NCBI GenBank assembly: GCA_963971425.1
Contig: OZ020517.1
Location: forward strand, 10,480,501-10,544,500
DNA length: 64,000 bases
Origin: Bryoerythrophyllum caledonicum
Taxonomy: Eukaryota > Streptophyta > Bryopsida > Pottiales > Pottiaceae
Reading direction: 5' to 3'
The first letter of the stretch is position 1. Each line of letters begins with the position of its first letter. Under the pieces are notes generated by a model. It made no database searches and was not told the DNA's origin. It worked only from the letters and a program-made list of their open reading frames with translations. The position numbers and the translations under genes are program-made. Of the stretch, positions 1-10,766 are shown piece by piece.

Positions 1-599
1 GAGAAGCCCAAAAACCACCGGAGCCCATAATTGAAATGTAGAGTAGGTGAGATTTGGTGCCCTCTTTTGCCCAATGCCAATAATCGAGAGTGAGTAAAAG
101 AGAGAAGACATGCCATGGACAACCAACTCATGGAGGGTACCCAATGCCGATTGATCTTATTCAACTTTTGAGGCAAGGCCACCAATGAGAGCTCAATTGA
201 GGTGGAGCAACCCAAAATTGCACACTTCATGACCCAATGCCGATAATGACTGGGGTTTTCAGATTTTGAGTTATCGGTTTTGGGTTGCTTCATGCACCAT
301 TTCATGCATTTACCATTTTCATGCACCATTCCATGCGTATTCTATTGATCGGAATTGGATGGCCGATTGGAATTGGGTGCCTATACCTTAGTTAGATGAA
401 GCCCAGTTTCTTTCAATTACCCTAAACCCTGTATCCTAAACAAAAGCCTAAACCCCAACTTGAATCAAGATTTTTCAATTTGAAAGATGTCTTTGTGTGA
501 TTTTCACATGAATTATCAAAGTATATCCTGGTAGGCCCATCTAATTGTTGGTAGAGTATTTCATTTGTATACTCATATCATCCACCAATCACTTGCCGC
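1..599. other. No gene seen
   Basis: There is no convincing coding exon, RNA gene or structured repeat. A short phrase (cccaatgccgat and variants) recurs near 73, 140 and 235, suggesting degenerate repeat debris. Confidence 0.5.
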
Positions 600-1990
600 C
601 TTCTAGTGATGTTTTGGTACATTATCAAGTACAATACCCTCACATAAGTATACGTACTTTTTGCTTATGTACATTTCCACACTACACTACTGCCAAGTGG
701 GACACCTTCTTGAGGGCTGAAAAATTGTCAATTTACCACGAAATATTTGGCAAAAGATAATTTCTATGTTGACAACATGTGTGCCAAATTTCAAGTCCAA
801 GAGATGAATATAGAAAAATATAGTCAAAAATCTACTAACATGTGTAGTTATGAGAATTTTTTTACAGCTACCAACTTTGACACACTTCCGAGGATTGAAA
901 GAATTTTTTTTGCCCATGGAATTTTTAGTATGATACCACCTCTATGTTGATTACATGTGTGAAAATTTTAAAGTCCAAAAGATTCTCATAAAAAAAAATT
1001 CAAAATCTTGCAACATGTGTAGTTGTGAGAAACATTTCACTCCTGGCCATTTTTTACTCACTCCTATGGATTGAATTTTTTTTTTTGCCCATGAAACTTT
1101 TGACATGAGACTATCTCTATATTTATTACATGTGTGCCAAATTTGAAGGCCAAAATATCTACATAACAAAATATTTTTATCTTTTGTTATGAAATCTACC
1201 AACATGTGTAGTTGTGAGAAATATTATACTGCTGCCAACTTTGACACCCTCCCAAGGATTCAATTTTTTATTTTTTCCCATGAGATTTTGGACATGAGAC
1301 CATCTCTATGTTGATTGTACGTGTGCTTAAATTCAAGTCCAAAAGATCCACAAAAGAAAAGAAGAAAATCTAAATCTACCACCATGTTCAGTTGTGAGAA
1401 ACAATCAGGGAAACCATTTCACTATTGCCAACTTTGGCACCCTACCTAGGTCTAAAAAATTGCTAATCGACCATGAAAATTTTGGCACAAGATCATCTCT
1501 ATGTTGATAACATGTGTGCCAAATTTCAAGGCCAGAAGATGAATACAAAAAAACATCTTCAAAGTCTACCAACATATGTAACTACGAGAAACAATTTTGA
1601 ATATCCTTTTGTGTATTAATCATGTGGCCTTGAAATTTGGCACACTTGTAATAAACATAGAGATTATCTTGTACCAAATTTTCACGGTAAATTAAAAAAT
1701 TCAGCCCTGGGGAGGCTATCAAAGTTGTCATCTGTGAATGGCTCACAAATACAAATGTTGGTAGATTTTGAATTTTTTTTATACATCTTCTGGACTTGAA
1801 ATTTGGCATACATGCTTTCAACATAGAATTGATTTTGTGCCAAAAAATTCATGGTAAATTGACAATTCTTTAGCCGTCAAGCACGTGTCAAAGTTGGCAG
1901 TAGTGTAGTGAGAAAATGTATTGTACATAAGCAAAAAGTACAAATACTTATGTGAGGGTTCTGTACAAGGTGACTGGATTTGAAGCTGAA
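600..1990. mobile_element. Fold-back element with internal tandem repeats
   Basis: The outer arms, about 600-820 and 1795-1990, are imperfect inverted copies of each other. For example tactttttgcttatgt near 657 is the reverse complement of acataagcaaaaagta near 1925, and further matches continue inward. Between the arms lies a direct array of about five diverged 173-189-bp units, marked by the phrase acatgtgtagttgtgagaaa near 839, 1012, 1200, 1380 and 1569. No protein is encoded. Long inverted arms around a repeat array resemble fold-back DNA elements. The class is inferred and no target duplication was identified. Confidence 0.6.
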
Positions 1991-3147
1991 GAATTAGACA
2001 TAGGTGCATTTATAAGAGACCACTACATGTCCCACATGGAAACAATGGTGACCTCTAAAGACAATGGAGAAAGTTGAAGTTAACTACATAATTGTAGGGT
2101 TGCTGAAATTTGAATATGTGACAAACAAAGTTGGCTATGAGTTATACTACTAAATTTTTTCTGAAGATTTTGAAGTGATAGAGATGTTTAACCAATAGGT
2201 AGTAAGAACCAAGAGTTGGATAATAGAGTTATCTGCAAAGTATTTGGAGTTTGGCGCTTTGGAATTTGACTGGGTATTAATAGTTTTTGTAGGTCTTCAT
2301 ATGCTAAGATTAGAGGATGCTTAAGGCCCTTTGAAGATTTACATTATTTCCACATATTTCCCACCTATTTGTGGCTAAACTTGTGGTTTGTGCTACCTTA
2401 CTTCTCATCTTTAAGTATATTTACAATGATAATTTAAAACTATTGTAGATGTGCACAATGCCTAGAATGTAGGCTTATAAATACAAAGACCATCAGAGTT
2501 GGAATTTTAGATGAGCTCGGTGCTTACAATAAAGTGTATTCTTGCCATAACAAAAATTGCCCAGTTTTAGGCTATAACTTTGCCAAATTACAACTCCAAA
2601 TGCTATTTTTGAGCAAACATGTCCAATTCAAATTATCCACATTATACTACAACAAAAATTATAGCTCAATGTCATGATAACTTTCATTTTAAAATTCTTA
2701 CTAATTGACAATTTTGACCCATAGTGCTTTTGGTTTAACAATGAGAGAGCCTTTTTGCCTCTCTTGTTGCAAAACCAAGGGTCCCTTATTTTTGGATTTT
2801 TAGAGACTTCCACTTCTATGGTCACCCTTTCATTTTTCCTTCAATACAATTTAGATCAATCACAAAATATGAAGGCCTATTGGACGTTGACTTCTTTGTC
2901 TAAAGTATGAACTCTTGCTTATAATACAGATATGACAAATGATGTTGATTATATGTGGACTCCATAAGCCTCGTAGATAAGTAGATCAAGATGTATTGAT
3001 ATAAAAATTGGTTCTAAAATATAGATATTTGACACAATATAATCATTGGGTGAGAGCAAAGTGTCTCCATAATGTTCACATCTCCATGACATACGGCAAG
3101 ATTGTACTATACGCAAGGTGATACTATCAACATCTATAAGATTCACT
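1991..3147. other. No gene seen
   Basis: AT-rich sequence with only short chance open frames. No domain, RNA gene or clear repeat was recognised. Confidence 0.5.
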
Positions 3148-3951
3148 TTAACCCCTAAAGGCCCAATGTCCCCTCGCGGGACATTTGGAGTTGTGTAGGA
3201 TACCACGTTCTCAAATTTAGGCATGATTTTCTAAGATTTTTTGTTGAATGGGCAACTATTTTTGAGCTTCCCATAAACATAATTTTTGTAGAAATTTGAC
3301 TTACGGTTCAAAAGTTACAAATTTTTTGGTAACATATACAAATAGTGTGACATATAACAAATAGTGTAGCAAAACAATAATTTACTCTAAATTCTATAGA
3401 AATTTGAGTTTCTCTCTATTTAAAAAAAATAAAAAATCCTCTTGGAAAGAAAACGGAAATTTGTGCATCTACCACACAGATTTTTGAATTTCAAAACTAA
3501 GAGAAGGATATGATATATGCAAAACTTGAAATGTATTGTTAATTCTCAACACATAGTTGCAGTACGGGATTTTTAAGGACACTTTTATTCTCCTTCTACT
3601 TCTTAAATTTAGTCCACATGTGCCTAACATGGTCCTTTTAAGCTAATATTAGAAAATCACCGAATGAAGTGCCAAAAATTGCTGTAGAAGGTGGTCAAAG
3701 TTTGTTGAAGGTGTTTAGTATGACCTCAAGATGAGTTTATGTCTCAATTCAAAGGCTAATATCTTTCTATCCGTGCTGTAAAACTCAACAAAATGTTTAC
3801 CACATATACCTAAACAATTCTTGTACAAGATTCTATGGTTAGATATGTAAAAACTGTGTTTATTTTGATTTGCGTCTTGTGTTGAATGCATTGAAAGTCG
3901 CAGTTTTTAGTGAGTTTGGGTGCTAAAATGCCGTGGGCCTTTAGGGATTAA
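3148..3951. mobile_element. Non-autonomous TIR element (~0.8 kb)
   Basis: The terminal inverted repeats are ttaacccctaaaggccca at 3148-3165 and tgggcctttagggattaa at 3934-3951, matching at 17 of 18 positions. A small perfect hairpin (aatgtccc, loop, gggacatt) lies directly inside the left terminus. The interior has no long open frame. A TAA or TTA at both edges could be a 3-bp target duplication, as in PIF/Harbinger elements, but that assignment is uncertain. A related but larger element lies at 32135-33088. Confidence 0.6.
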
Positions 3952-4382
3952 TAGTCCTCAAATAGTAAAATCCAACCTTAATCAATCTACCGTGTCTCAT
4001 CGCTTAACTCTGAACCTTTTAATTCTCACTCCAACCAAATTAAGGAAGAAGATAACTCTATATATCCTCCAATGTGTAATAATCTCTTGTAGATGTACTT
4101 GTGTCTAACTTCTCTGGAACTTCTACTTGATCATAGATCAAAACGTGATCAAAATGGTGGCAAGTGATGGGTGGATGATATGAGTACAAGAATGGAACTC
4201 TACGGACCACTACTAGGGTCTACAAGGATCGGCTTCAATATTTCATTAAAAAGTTACAAAAAGTCATTTTTCAAATTGATAAGTGGATTTAGATTTCTCA
4301 CTCAAAGGTTCAAATGTAGAGGATTTATTTCCTTCAATTCATTATTACAAGTATCTAGCATGATTTAAACTAAAAGGAATAA
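3952..4382. other. No gene seen
   Basis: Only short chance open frames. Nothing else was recognised. Confidence 0.45.
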
Positions 4383-5112
4383 GGTAATTCATGGTAACCA
4401 ACCAATAATCATAACTAACACCTATAAAACCAATTGGGGTTTATCCAGCCCACTTCCATCCCATTACCATTCATTCACCTATTTAAATGGAGGTTTGCTA
4501 TCAGTAAAGACCCCTTACTTTTCGGGTTAGCACTTATCAGAGGTACTATTGGTAGCAACCGGCTAAACATGGCAGTACACTTTGAAAATTCATAACTAAT
4601 TCCAATTTCACTAGAAATATATGAAATCACTTAGGTTGAAACTGCAATTCTATTGGCTATCACTAAAGGAAAAAATGGTAGAATTCTTTTTTCTCTACAT
4701 TTATTGCTTAATTTGTCCATTATAGGGGTTTTACCTCAAGGTAAAATATCTCCATCACCAAGAAGGTAATCAATGTGCATATTGTTGGAGAGAAGAACAA
4801 ATTCTACTAATTTATTTATTAGTGATAGCCAATAGAATTACAATTCCAATCCAAGTGGTTTCAGTGATTTTCTAGATGAAATGTGATTTAGTTATGAATT
4901 TTCAAAATGTGCCGCCAAGTTTAATCGGTGGCTACCAATAGGTAACCTCCATAAGCGATGAACAAAAGTAAAAGGTCCTAACTAATAGAAAACTTCCATT
5001 TAGATGAATGAATGAGTAATAATGGGATGAGAGTGATTTGTATGTATCCCAATTTTCTAGGTGTCAATCATGTGTTTTGATTGGTTATCAAGGGGGGTTA
5101 CCTTAACCCTTA
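4383..5112. repeat. Two MITE copies in inverted orientation
   Basis: The left half (about 4383-4720) and right half (about 4800-5112) are inverted copies of the same MITE family seen at 18902-19743. Shared phrases include cctataaaaccaattggggt, the sequence around gaaaattcataactaattcc, and the terminal ttaaggtaaccc. They meet at a small palindrome (ttttacctcaaggtaaaa) near 4731. No protein is encoded. Confidence 0.6.
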
Positions 5113-5129
5113 ATCGTCAAAAGGTCTCA

Positions 5130-5236
5130 ATATTTTACATGTATGGTGTTGTATTTGAACATGATAAGGTTTAGATTGATTGAAATGGCCTCCAAATGAG
5201 AGATGCTAGTTGAAGAGTCTTTAATCCAGAGGCATA
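5130..5236 (+). repeat. Left arm of inverted repeat flanking LINE copy A
   Basis: This ~107-bp stretch matches the reverse complement of 18296-18402 at roughly 85% by eye. LINE copy A lies between the two arms, so A appears to have inserted into a pre-existing inverted-repeat (fold-back or TIR) element. Confidence 0.65.
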
Positions 5237-5307
5237 AGTCTTGCTAAACTTTAAAACATTTTTTGAACATGAGAAATGTATACACGTGAGATGTACACCT
5301 GTATATA

Positions 5308-5316
5308 TGGTTCCCG
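5308..5316. repeat. Candidate 5' target-site duplication of LINE A
   Basis: The 9 bases tggttcccg recur at 18072-18080 immediately after the TTC tail of LINE copy A. The length is modest, but the second copy lies exactly at the retrotransposon 3' end. Confidence 0.55.
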
Positions 5317-6099
5317 AATAGGTTCATCGGTTGGTGGTTCGATTCCTTCCAGATTATTAGTAGAGACTGATGGACCGTTTCTAAAGCTCTGTAAATCGTG
5401 GTGAGGGGAGAGGTAGGGACTTAGCTTGAGACTCAAGGAGTATGTGCTGCAAGGGGTTGCTGGCCTTGCTGTGAGCCTCCGTACTCTTGTTTGAGATAGG
5501 TTTTTGCAGGACTGAAAAGCAGTGGTAGAGTGTTGGCAGAGGCAGTAGCCAGATCTGAGTCCAGATTGTCGCAGAACATGCTCATAATGCTAGATCTACA
5601 CAGGCGTGATATGAAGCGAGTGGAAGCTAGTGTTGGGGTGTGGATCTGTGCACTCTAAGCAAGTACTCCTAACCTCCGCTTAGACATGGCAGTTAGAGTA
5701 GCAGATCTGCAATCCTTGCACAAAGTCCCTACTGATTCCAGATCCACGATCCAAGCTCACACTCAACACACACCAGATCTCCACCGAACAGCTACTAGGC
5801 AGGACAAAGGAAAGCGACCACTCTGAAGAGCAACATTCAACACATCTGCACCACCGCTTGCAACACACCATCCGCATCACAGATAAGTTCTGACCTATCT
5901 CATCTTTTCATTGCTGTAACTCACACACCACCAGCCAACACACTTTGTTTCATAAACTTTCTCCTTGATACATCTTTACAAGTCACATAGATCACCAGTA
6001 GTGATAGTAACCTAACACTAAAAAACACTACGCACAATCATCTTATCACTAATTCCTCTAACCTTTAGGCACAACATTAGCACATTCTACTTGCATACT

Positions 6100-6125
6100 G
6101 CACGCGGAAGCGCTAGAAAATTTTT
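6100..6125 (+). promoter_or_regulatory. Conserved leader motif (copy A)
   Basis: gcacgcggaagcgct followed by agaaaattttt matches 46646-46670 in copy C with a single change over about 25 bases. The rest of the two leaders is barely alignable by eye. Such local conservation suggests a functional RNA or promoter element. Its role is unknown. Confidence 0.4.
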
Positions 6126-6603
6126 ACAAGTCAAAATAGAGCACAAGTGAAGCAAATCAGCTGAAAGCGCGGCATCACAACTTACAACCCTGCAACACCA
6201 ACCAAAAACACTCCGCGTGCACACACAGAGTATCTGCGACACTGCCACAACCCCACAGATCTACATCAGCAACGATCATCAACAAAGAAGGGGATCTACG
6301 ACACAGATCGAGCAACTAAGCCACAACATTACATTGACGCAAACATCAAGAACAAGAGAAGAAAACGGACAACAAAGGTGAGTAGTTACAAACCTCTCTT
6401 TCCTTTCTCCATCTGCTACAACAGGACCCCCTCCCACTGCCCTCTCTCCCTGATCCTCCTCTCCCCTATCTCCCTGATCCTCCTCTCCCCTATCTCCCTC
6501 TTCCTCTCCTCCTCTCAGACCCCCCCGGCACCTTCTCAAGACCCCCCCTTAAATCCAACTGTAGATCCCCCCAAATCTATCCTCTCGGCAACTGCTGACC
6601 TTC

Positions 6604-6845
6604 TGACTCCCCTCCCGACTACTGAGATCCCCCTCCCAGAACACCCCCACACATAGATCCCCCCGAAACTCCCCTCTCAACAATTGTTGACCCTACGACT
6701 CCTCTACCGACTATTGAGACCTCCTCCCAGAATACCCCCACACATAGATCCCCTAGAAACTGCCCCCTTGACAACTGCTGACCCTACGACTCCCCTCCTG
6801 ACTACTGAAATCCCCCTCCAGAACACCCCCACACATAGATCCCCT
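6604..6845 (+). repeat. Tandem repeat, ~92 bp x 3
   Basis: Units begin with gactcc near 6604, 6697 and 6788 and each contains acccccacacatagatccc. The block lies inside the LINE A leader. Confidence 0.65.
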
Positions 6846-7174
6846 CCTCCCCGAACCTCTCCATACATAAGACTCCCCTCCCAACTTTCACAGGAAACCC
6901 TCCCCTCTCTCCGAAAATCTCACCCAAGCCTCTCAAGAACCCCTCAGATCGGAGACTCTCCCTCCCAATCCACACTGAAGTCCCCCCCTCCCCTCAAAAA
7001 CCCACCCCGGGCCTCCCACCACCATCAAACCCAAAACCCTGCGAAGCCCCTAGGAGCGGACAGGAGACTTGCGCGTGCGTACAAACTCCCCGAGCGGACA
7101 GACGACCTGAGACCTCGCAGCGGACAAGAGACCTGCACCCTCGTGAAGCTTCCTGCGCGTGCGTAAAGACTCCC

Positions 7175-7340
7175 CTGCGAGTACACGAAAGATGCGCTCC
7201 CCTACGCAAGTAAGTGAGCGCACACAGAACCCCCTGCGAGTACGCGCTGAAGTGCCCCCCTGCGCAAGCACGTGAGTACACACAGATCTCCCTGCGAGAA
7301 AGCAAACGAAGTGCTCCCCTACGCAGACAAGAGCCGAAAA
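7175..7340 (+). repeat. Tandem repeat, ~58 bp x 3
   Basis: Units begin with ctgcgag near 7175, 7234 and 7292 and include a conserved ctacgcaag-like phrase and cacacaga. The block lies inside the LINE A leader. Confidence 0.6.
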
Positions 7341-7701
7341 CCAACTGTCTCTCCCCGAAGTACTCACCCTGTAAACGCGAACTCAAACTAGGAGTTCCCC
7401 CGAGCGGACAGAAGACCTGCGACCTTGCAGCAACGGACTCCCTACCCACCTACCAAGCCCAACGACCTTCCTCTCCAACTGCTACCTCTGATAAGCGACC
7501 TCCCCATTCCAGGACCCAAGTCCAGCGACTCCCCACTCCAGGACCCAAGTCCAGTGACTCCCTACTCCCTAAAGTCCAGCGACCTCCTCCCCTCACAAGA
7601 AGACCAGGTAAGCTTCCTCAACCAGGTAAGTTTCTCTCCACTCTTCAATTTTGCGTGAAATTACACACTAAAGAAGCTAAGAAAATAAACAAACTAACGA
7701 C

Positions 7702-9336
7702 ATGTCTAACACAAAAAGAAACCTCCAGTTTGAAGTGCACATGGATATAGATGGTGAAGGGACAAGCAAAGCCCCAAATTCGAAAGAGAGAGGAACAACG
7801 AAAAACATGGAACTGGAGACAGGTAGCACCAAGAAGAGTAGAAGCGCACATGAAGAGGTAAGTCAATCCTCACCCCTCAACTCACTAACCATGACCTCTA
7901 AGTTTTGGCTAGGTTTTGAAGATATGGAGCGCCTCGCAATCGAAGAAGGATTGGAGGAACTCCTCTATGATGACAAGGTGGAAGATATGATGACTAGAGG
8001 ATTCCAAGAGCATGAGGCCAAGGAGTTCAAGACATCAAAGGTGGCTTATCCAAGGATACCCCAAACTTACTACCCCATTGCAAGACCGGGAAGCGAGGAG
8101 CAACACTACAACATCACCCAGATCCCCCACAACACCAAAGTCAACGGAGCCACATGTTTGGCACACGGTTTTCATGTAGCTATCCATTTCGAACCTCCTT
8201 CCTCCATTTTATTGCATGATGATGTTTACAAAATGATAACCCATAGGCTAGTAAACATGGACATCAAACTAGGAGATGGTGTTATGGATCCTATATATAC
8301 TCATTGCCATAGTGTCAAGAGGGGTGGGCAAAAAGGTGTATGGACCGGGATGTTTAAACTACACCTACTTAACCCCGAAACCGATGCTCTCATGATGCTA
8401 AAAGGCATTAGGCCGTTCATTCTTTCCATAGATGACCAAAATACAATTGGGAAAGTGTGTAAAGCTTACCCTCAAATTGCTATCTCTTCTAACCTCTCCG
8501 TGCAAGTGAGAAGTGATACATTGATAGGTATCTCCTCCCACCATCTTTTCAAGGACATCCTCATCAATAGCTTCAAGAGAGGTCAAGACTACGAGATCAC
8601 GGAGGTGTCTAAAGTGAAAGGAGACCCCTATGCCTTCATTGCCGCCACCTCTCCTCTACAAGCCTCCAAGACACAACTCCAACACATCACCACCTATCAC
8701 GAGGTCATCAAGGCAAGGAAGACCTATACCGGTAACCATATGACCCCCGAAACCAAGGCAAAGAAAGATGCCATATCTCTCACCCTCTCCCCTTTACCTC
8801 TTCTCATGAATGTGCAAGATGTCACTAACGCAATTCAAAGGATCATGGGTGTTAACAACGTTAAATCCATATGGTTCCATAAAGAAATTGGAGGTAGGCA
8901 TAATGGCAAAGCTAACGTGGAATGTGCTAACCCAATTGTATACAAGCAATTTGTTAGGAAGCACTTTGACATTGGAGACAACTATGTGGACTTCACCCCA
9001 CATTGGAAGAGCTTAGAAGGCACACACCCCCCCACGGAGGAGCAAGCCAACGCCTTTGGATTCAACGACATCAATGCCGCCATGGTTAACACCGTTGCAA
9101 CCTTCAAAATACAAGATGCCCCCGCCACCATCACCAAAAAGGAGTTGAAGGAAGCCTTGGAGGAAAACAACAAAAAGGTGATAGAAGAAAGCAAGAAGTA
9201 CACCGACACCCTACACAATTCTTTGATGGAGCATTTAGACAAGATGGAAGAAACTATGAATGCCACAAGACTTGCATTCCAAGCCATGAAGGGAAGAATG
9301 CCACCTAGACTCGAAGATAGACCGCCAAACATGTAA
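7702..9336 (+). CDS. LINE ORF1 protein (copy A)
   Basis: This intact 544-residue frame starts at an ATG and is the only unbroken retrotransposon gene in the window. The protein has a hydrophilic, basic N-terminus, then a WLGF-containing region (about 69-72) and a conserved block with KLHLLNPE, GIRPFIL and GKVCKAY. A later segment (about 370-445) looks like an RRM-type fold by its strand/helix alternation and has a counterpart in the B-copy ORF1. The C-terminus (about 485-535) is a lysine/glutamate-rich coiled coil. No CCHC knuckle is present. By analogy with LINE ORF1 proteins it should bind element RNA and multimerise into a ribonucleoprotein with the ORF2 product. The RRM assignment is by inspection only. 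It reads in the same direction as ORF2, about 600 bases upstream. Confidence 0.8.
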   Translation: MSNTKRNLQFEVHMDIDGEGTSKAPNSKERGTTKNMELETGSTKKSRSAHEEVSQSSPLNSLTMTSKFWLGFEDMERLAIEEGLEELLYDDKVEDMMTRGFQEHEAKEFKTSKVAYPRIPQTYYPIARPGSEEQHYNITQIPHNTKVNGATCLAHGFHVAIHFEPPSSILLHDDVYKMITHRLVNMDIKLGDGVMDPIYTHCHSVKRGGQKGVWTGMFKLHLLNPETDALMMLKGIRPFILSIDDQNTIGKVCKAYPQIAISSNLSVQVRSDTLIGISSHHLFKDILINSFKRGQDYEITEVSKVKGDPYAFIAATSPLQASKTQLQHITTYHEVIKARKTYTGNHMTPETKAKKDAISLTLSPLPLLMNVQDVTNAIQRIMGVNNVKSIWFHKEIGGRHNGKANVECANPIVYKQFVRKHFDIGDNYVDFTPHWKSLEGTHPPTEEQANAFGFNDINAAMVNTVATFKIQDAPATITKKELKEALEENNKKVIEESKKYTDTLHNSLMEHLDKMEETMNATRLAFQAMKGRMPPRLEDRPPNM

Positions 9337-9950
9337 AGACTAAAGACCCCAAGGTAATGTATAATTACCACCTAGTATCTACTACCTTCTACATACGGTA
9401 TTTTACCATAGATAGATACATCCTTCTCAGTAGTATTATACACGTAGCAACACCCAAATACTCTAATTGTATGATCTATTATACAAATACCAAATACATT
9501 TTACACTACAAATACATTCAAAAAATATCCAACCATTATACCATCTACTGTATATGTATTAAAAAATATTCCTATTATACAAAATACAAATACAACACCA
9601 AATACTACTTCAACAACCATACCAATTACCAAATACCAAATACAAAAATTTATACATCTTCATGTATATACACACACACATGTAAACAATACCAAAATAC
9701 ATACAAACACACCAACAAATATATGCGTACATATACAAACAAATAACAAAACAAATAACAAAAAAACATACACAAAAACACAAAACAATGTATACACACA
9801 CAAAAAATCATACACACATACACAAATGAAAACTTTCAAAAAAATACACAAAATAGGCGAAACCTCACATAAACAAATAATCACACAAACACAAAAAAAA
9901 TAAAAAACAAAAAATTAGTAATAATAATAATAACACTACTAACACCATAA
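9337..9950 (+). other. A/C-rich spacer between ORF1 and ORF2 (copy A)
   Basis: The plus strand is almost entirely A, C and T with very little G, in runs of ata, aca and aaa. Open frames on both strands here are products of that composition. The last in-frame stop before the ORF2 frame is TAA at 9948-9950. Confidence 0.6.
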
Positions 9951-10190
9951 AAAAAATACAATCCCACACGCCTACCAAAAACAAAAACACCCAATATTCA
10001 ATCTAAACACACGAACACCACAAAAACAACTACGAAAAATACAACCCACCCAAACAAAGACATACACACACCACCAAACAAACACAACCCCAAAACAAAT
10101 AAAATAAAAAAACCCCAAAAAATCACACAAAAAACAATAAACCCAAAACACATATCTAAAAACACGAAACCACTACTACTTCTAGGTGGA

Positions 10191-10208
10191 GAATTAGAAA
10201 CCCACCCC
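10191..10208 (+). other. Degenerate upstream 2A-like motif (copy A)
   Basis: In the same open frame as the main 2A motif, and about 184 codons upstream, is LLLLGGELETHP. It resembles LLLLLGGDIETNPGL but lacks the N-P-G core, so it would not be expected to work. It could be a decayed duplicate or chance resemblance in low-complexity sequence. Confidence 0.35.
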
Positions 10209-10742
10209 CATACAATTATAAGTACGAGTATAAATATCAACTCAGATACTGAAATATATCCCAACACAAACAACATAACAAACACTAATATCAATCCCAA
10301 TATATACACTAACACAACTACAAATAAACACAATTTAAAAACCCCCTCAAAAATCAACATAAACCCAAATACAAACACTCTGATAAGTAATAAACACAAA
10401 CACACATGGCCAAACACAACCAAAAAAATATATAAACAAACATACACATACGAATACACCATAAAAATAATAAATACACCTATGCAAATAAACACATGTA
10501 CACGCAAAAAGGTCATAACAAATGCAACTACATCCAAAATAAAAAATGAGACGATGATGATAACAATGATGACGATGATGAAATACAGGAAAACCAATAT
10601 CCATAAAACAAACACCCGCCCACCCCCAAACAAAAAATACTTTAATAATATAACAAAGCCTCAACAAAATATACAAAAAACAAAAACTTTAAAACACAAC
10701 AATAAGCATACATACCACAAACTCCTCCTACTACTAGGAGGA

Positions 10743-10766
10743 GACATAGAAACCAACCCAGGACTC
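10743..10766 (+). other. 2A-like ribosome-skipping motif, defective (copy A)
   Basis: LLLLLGGDIETNPGL followed by Met. The consensus is D-(V/I)-E-X-N-P-G-P and the final proline is leucine here, which should abolish skipping. Copy C has the full consensus at the matching place. Confidence 0.75.

Larger units (their letters stand above)
5317..7701 (+). other. Leader (5' UTR) of LINE copy A
   Basis: The sequence becomes increasingly C-rich and pyrimidine-rich. It contains the motif gcacgcggaagcgct at 6100-6114, which recurs in the leader of copy C near 46646, and two tandem repeat blocks (6604-6845 and 7175-7340). Several long open frames exist here, but they differ in frame, have no homologue in the other copies, and reflect low-complexity composition. 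Promoter elements could not be identified. Confidence 0.5.

Noticed and set aside
6684..7750. Overlapping proline-rich frames in the LINE A leader
   Set aside because: They lie in C-rich tandem repeats, overlap each other and an antisense frame, and have no homologue in the other copies.
9610..10633. Minus-strand frames rich in F, V, C and Y
   Set aside because: They are shadows of A/C-rich spacer and ORF2 sequence on the opposite strand.
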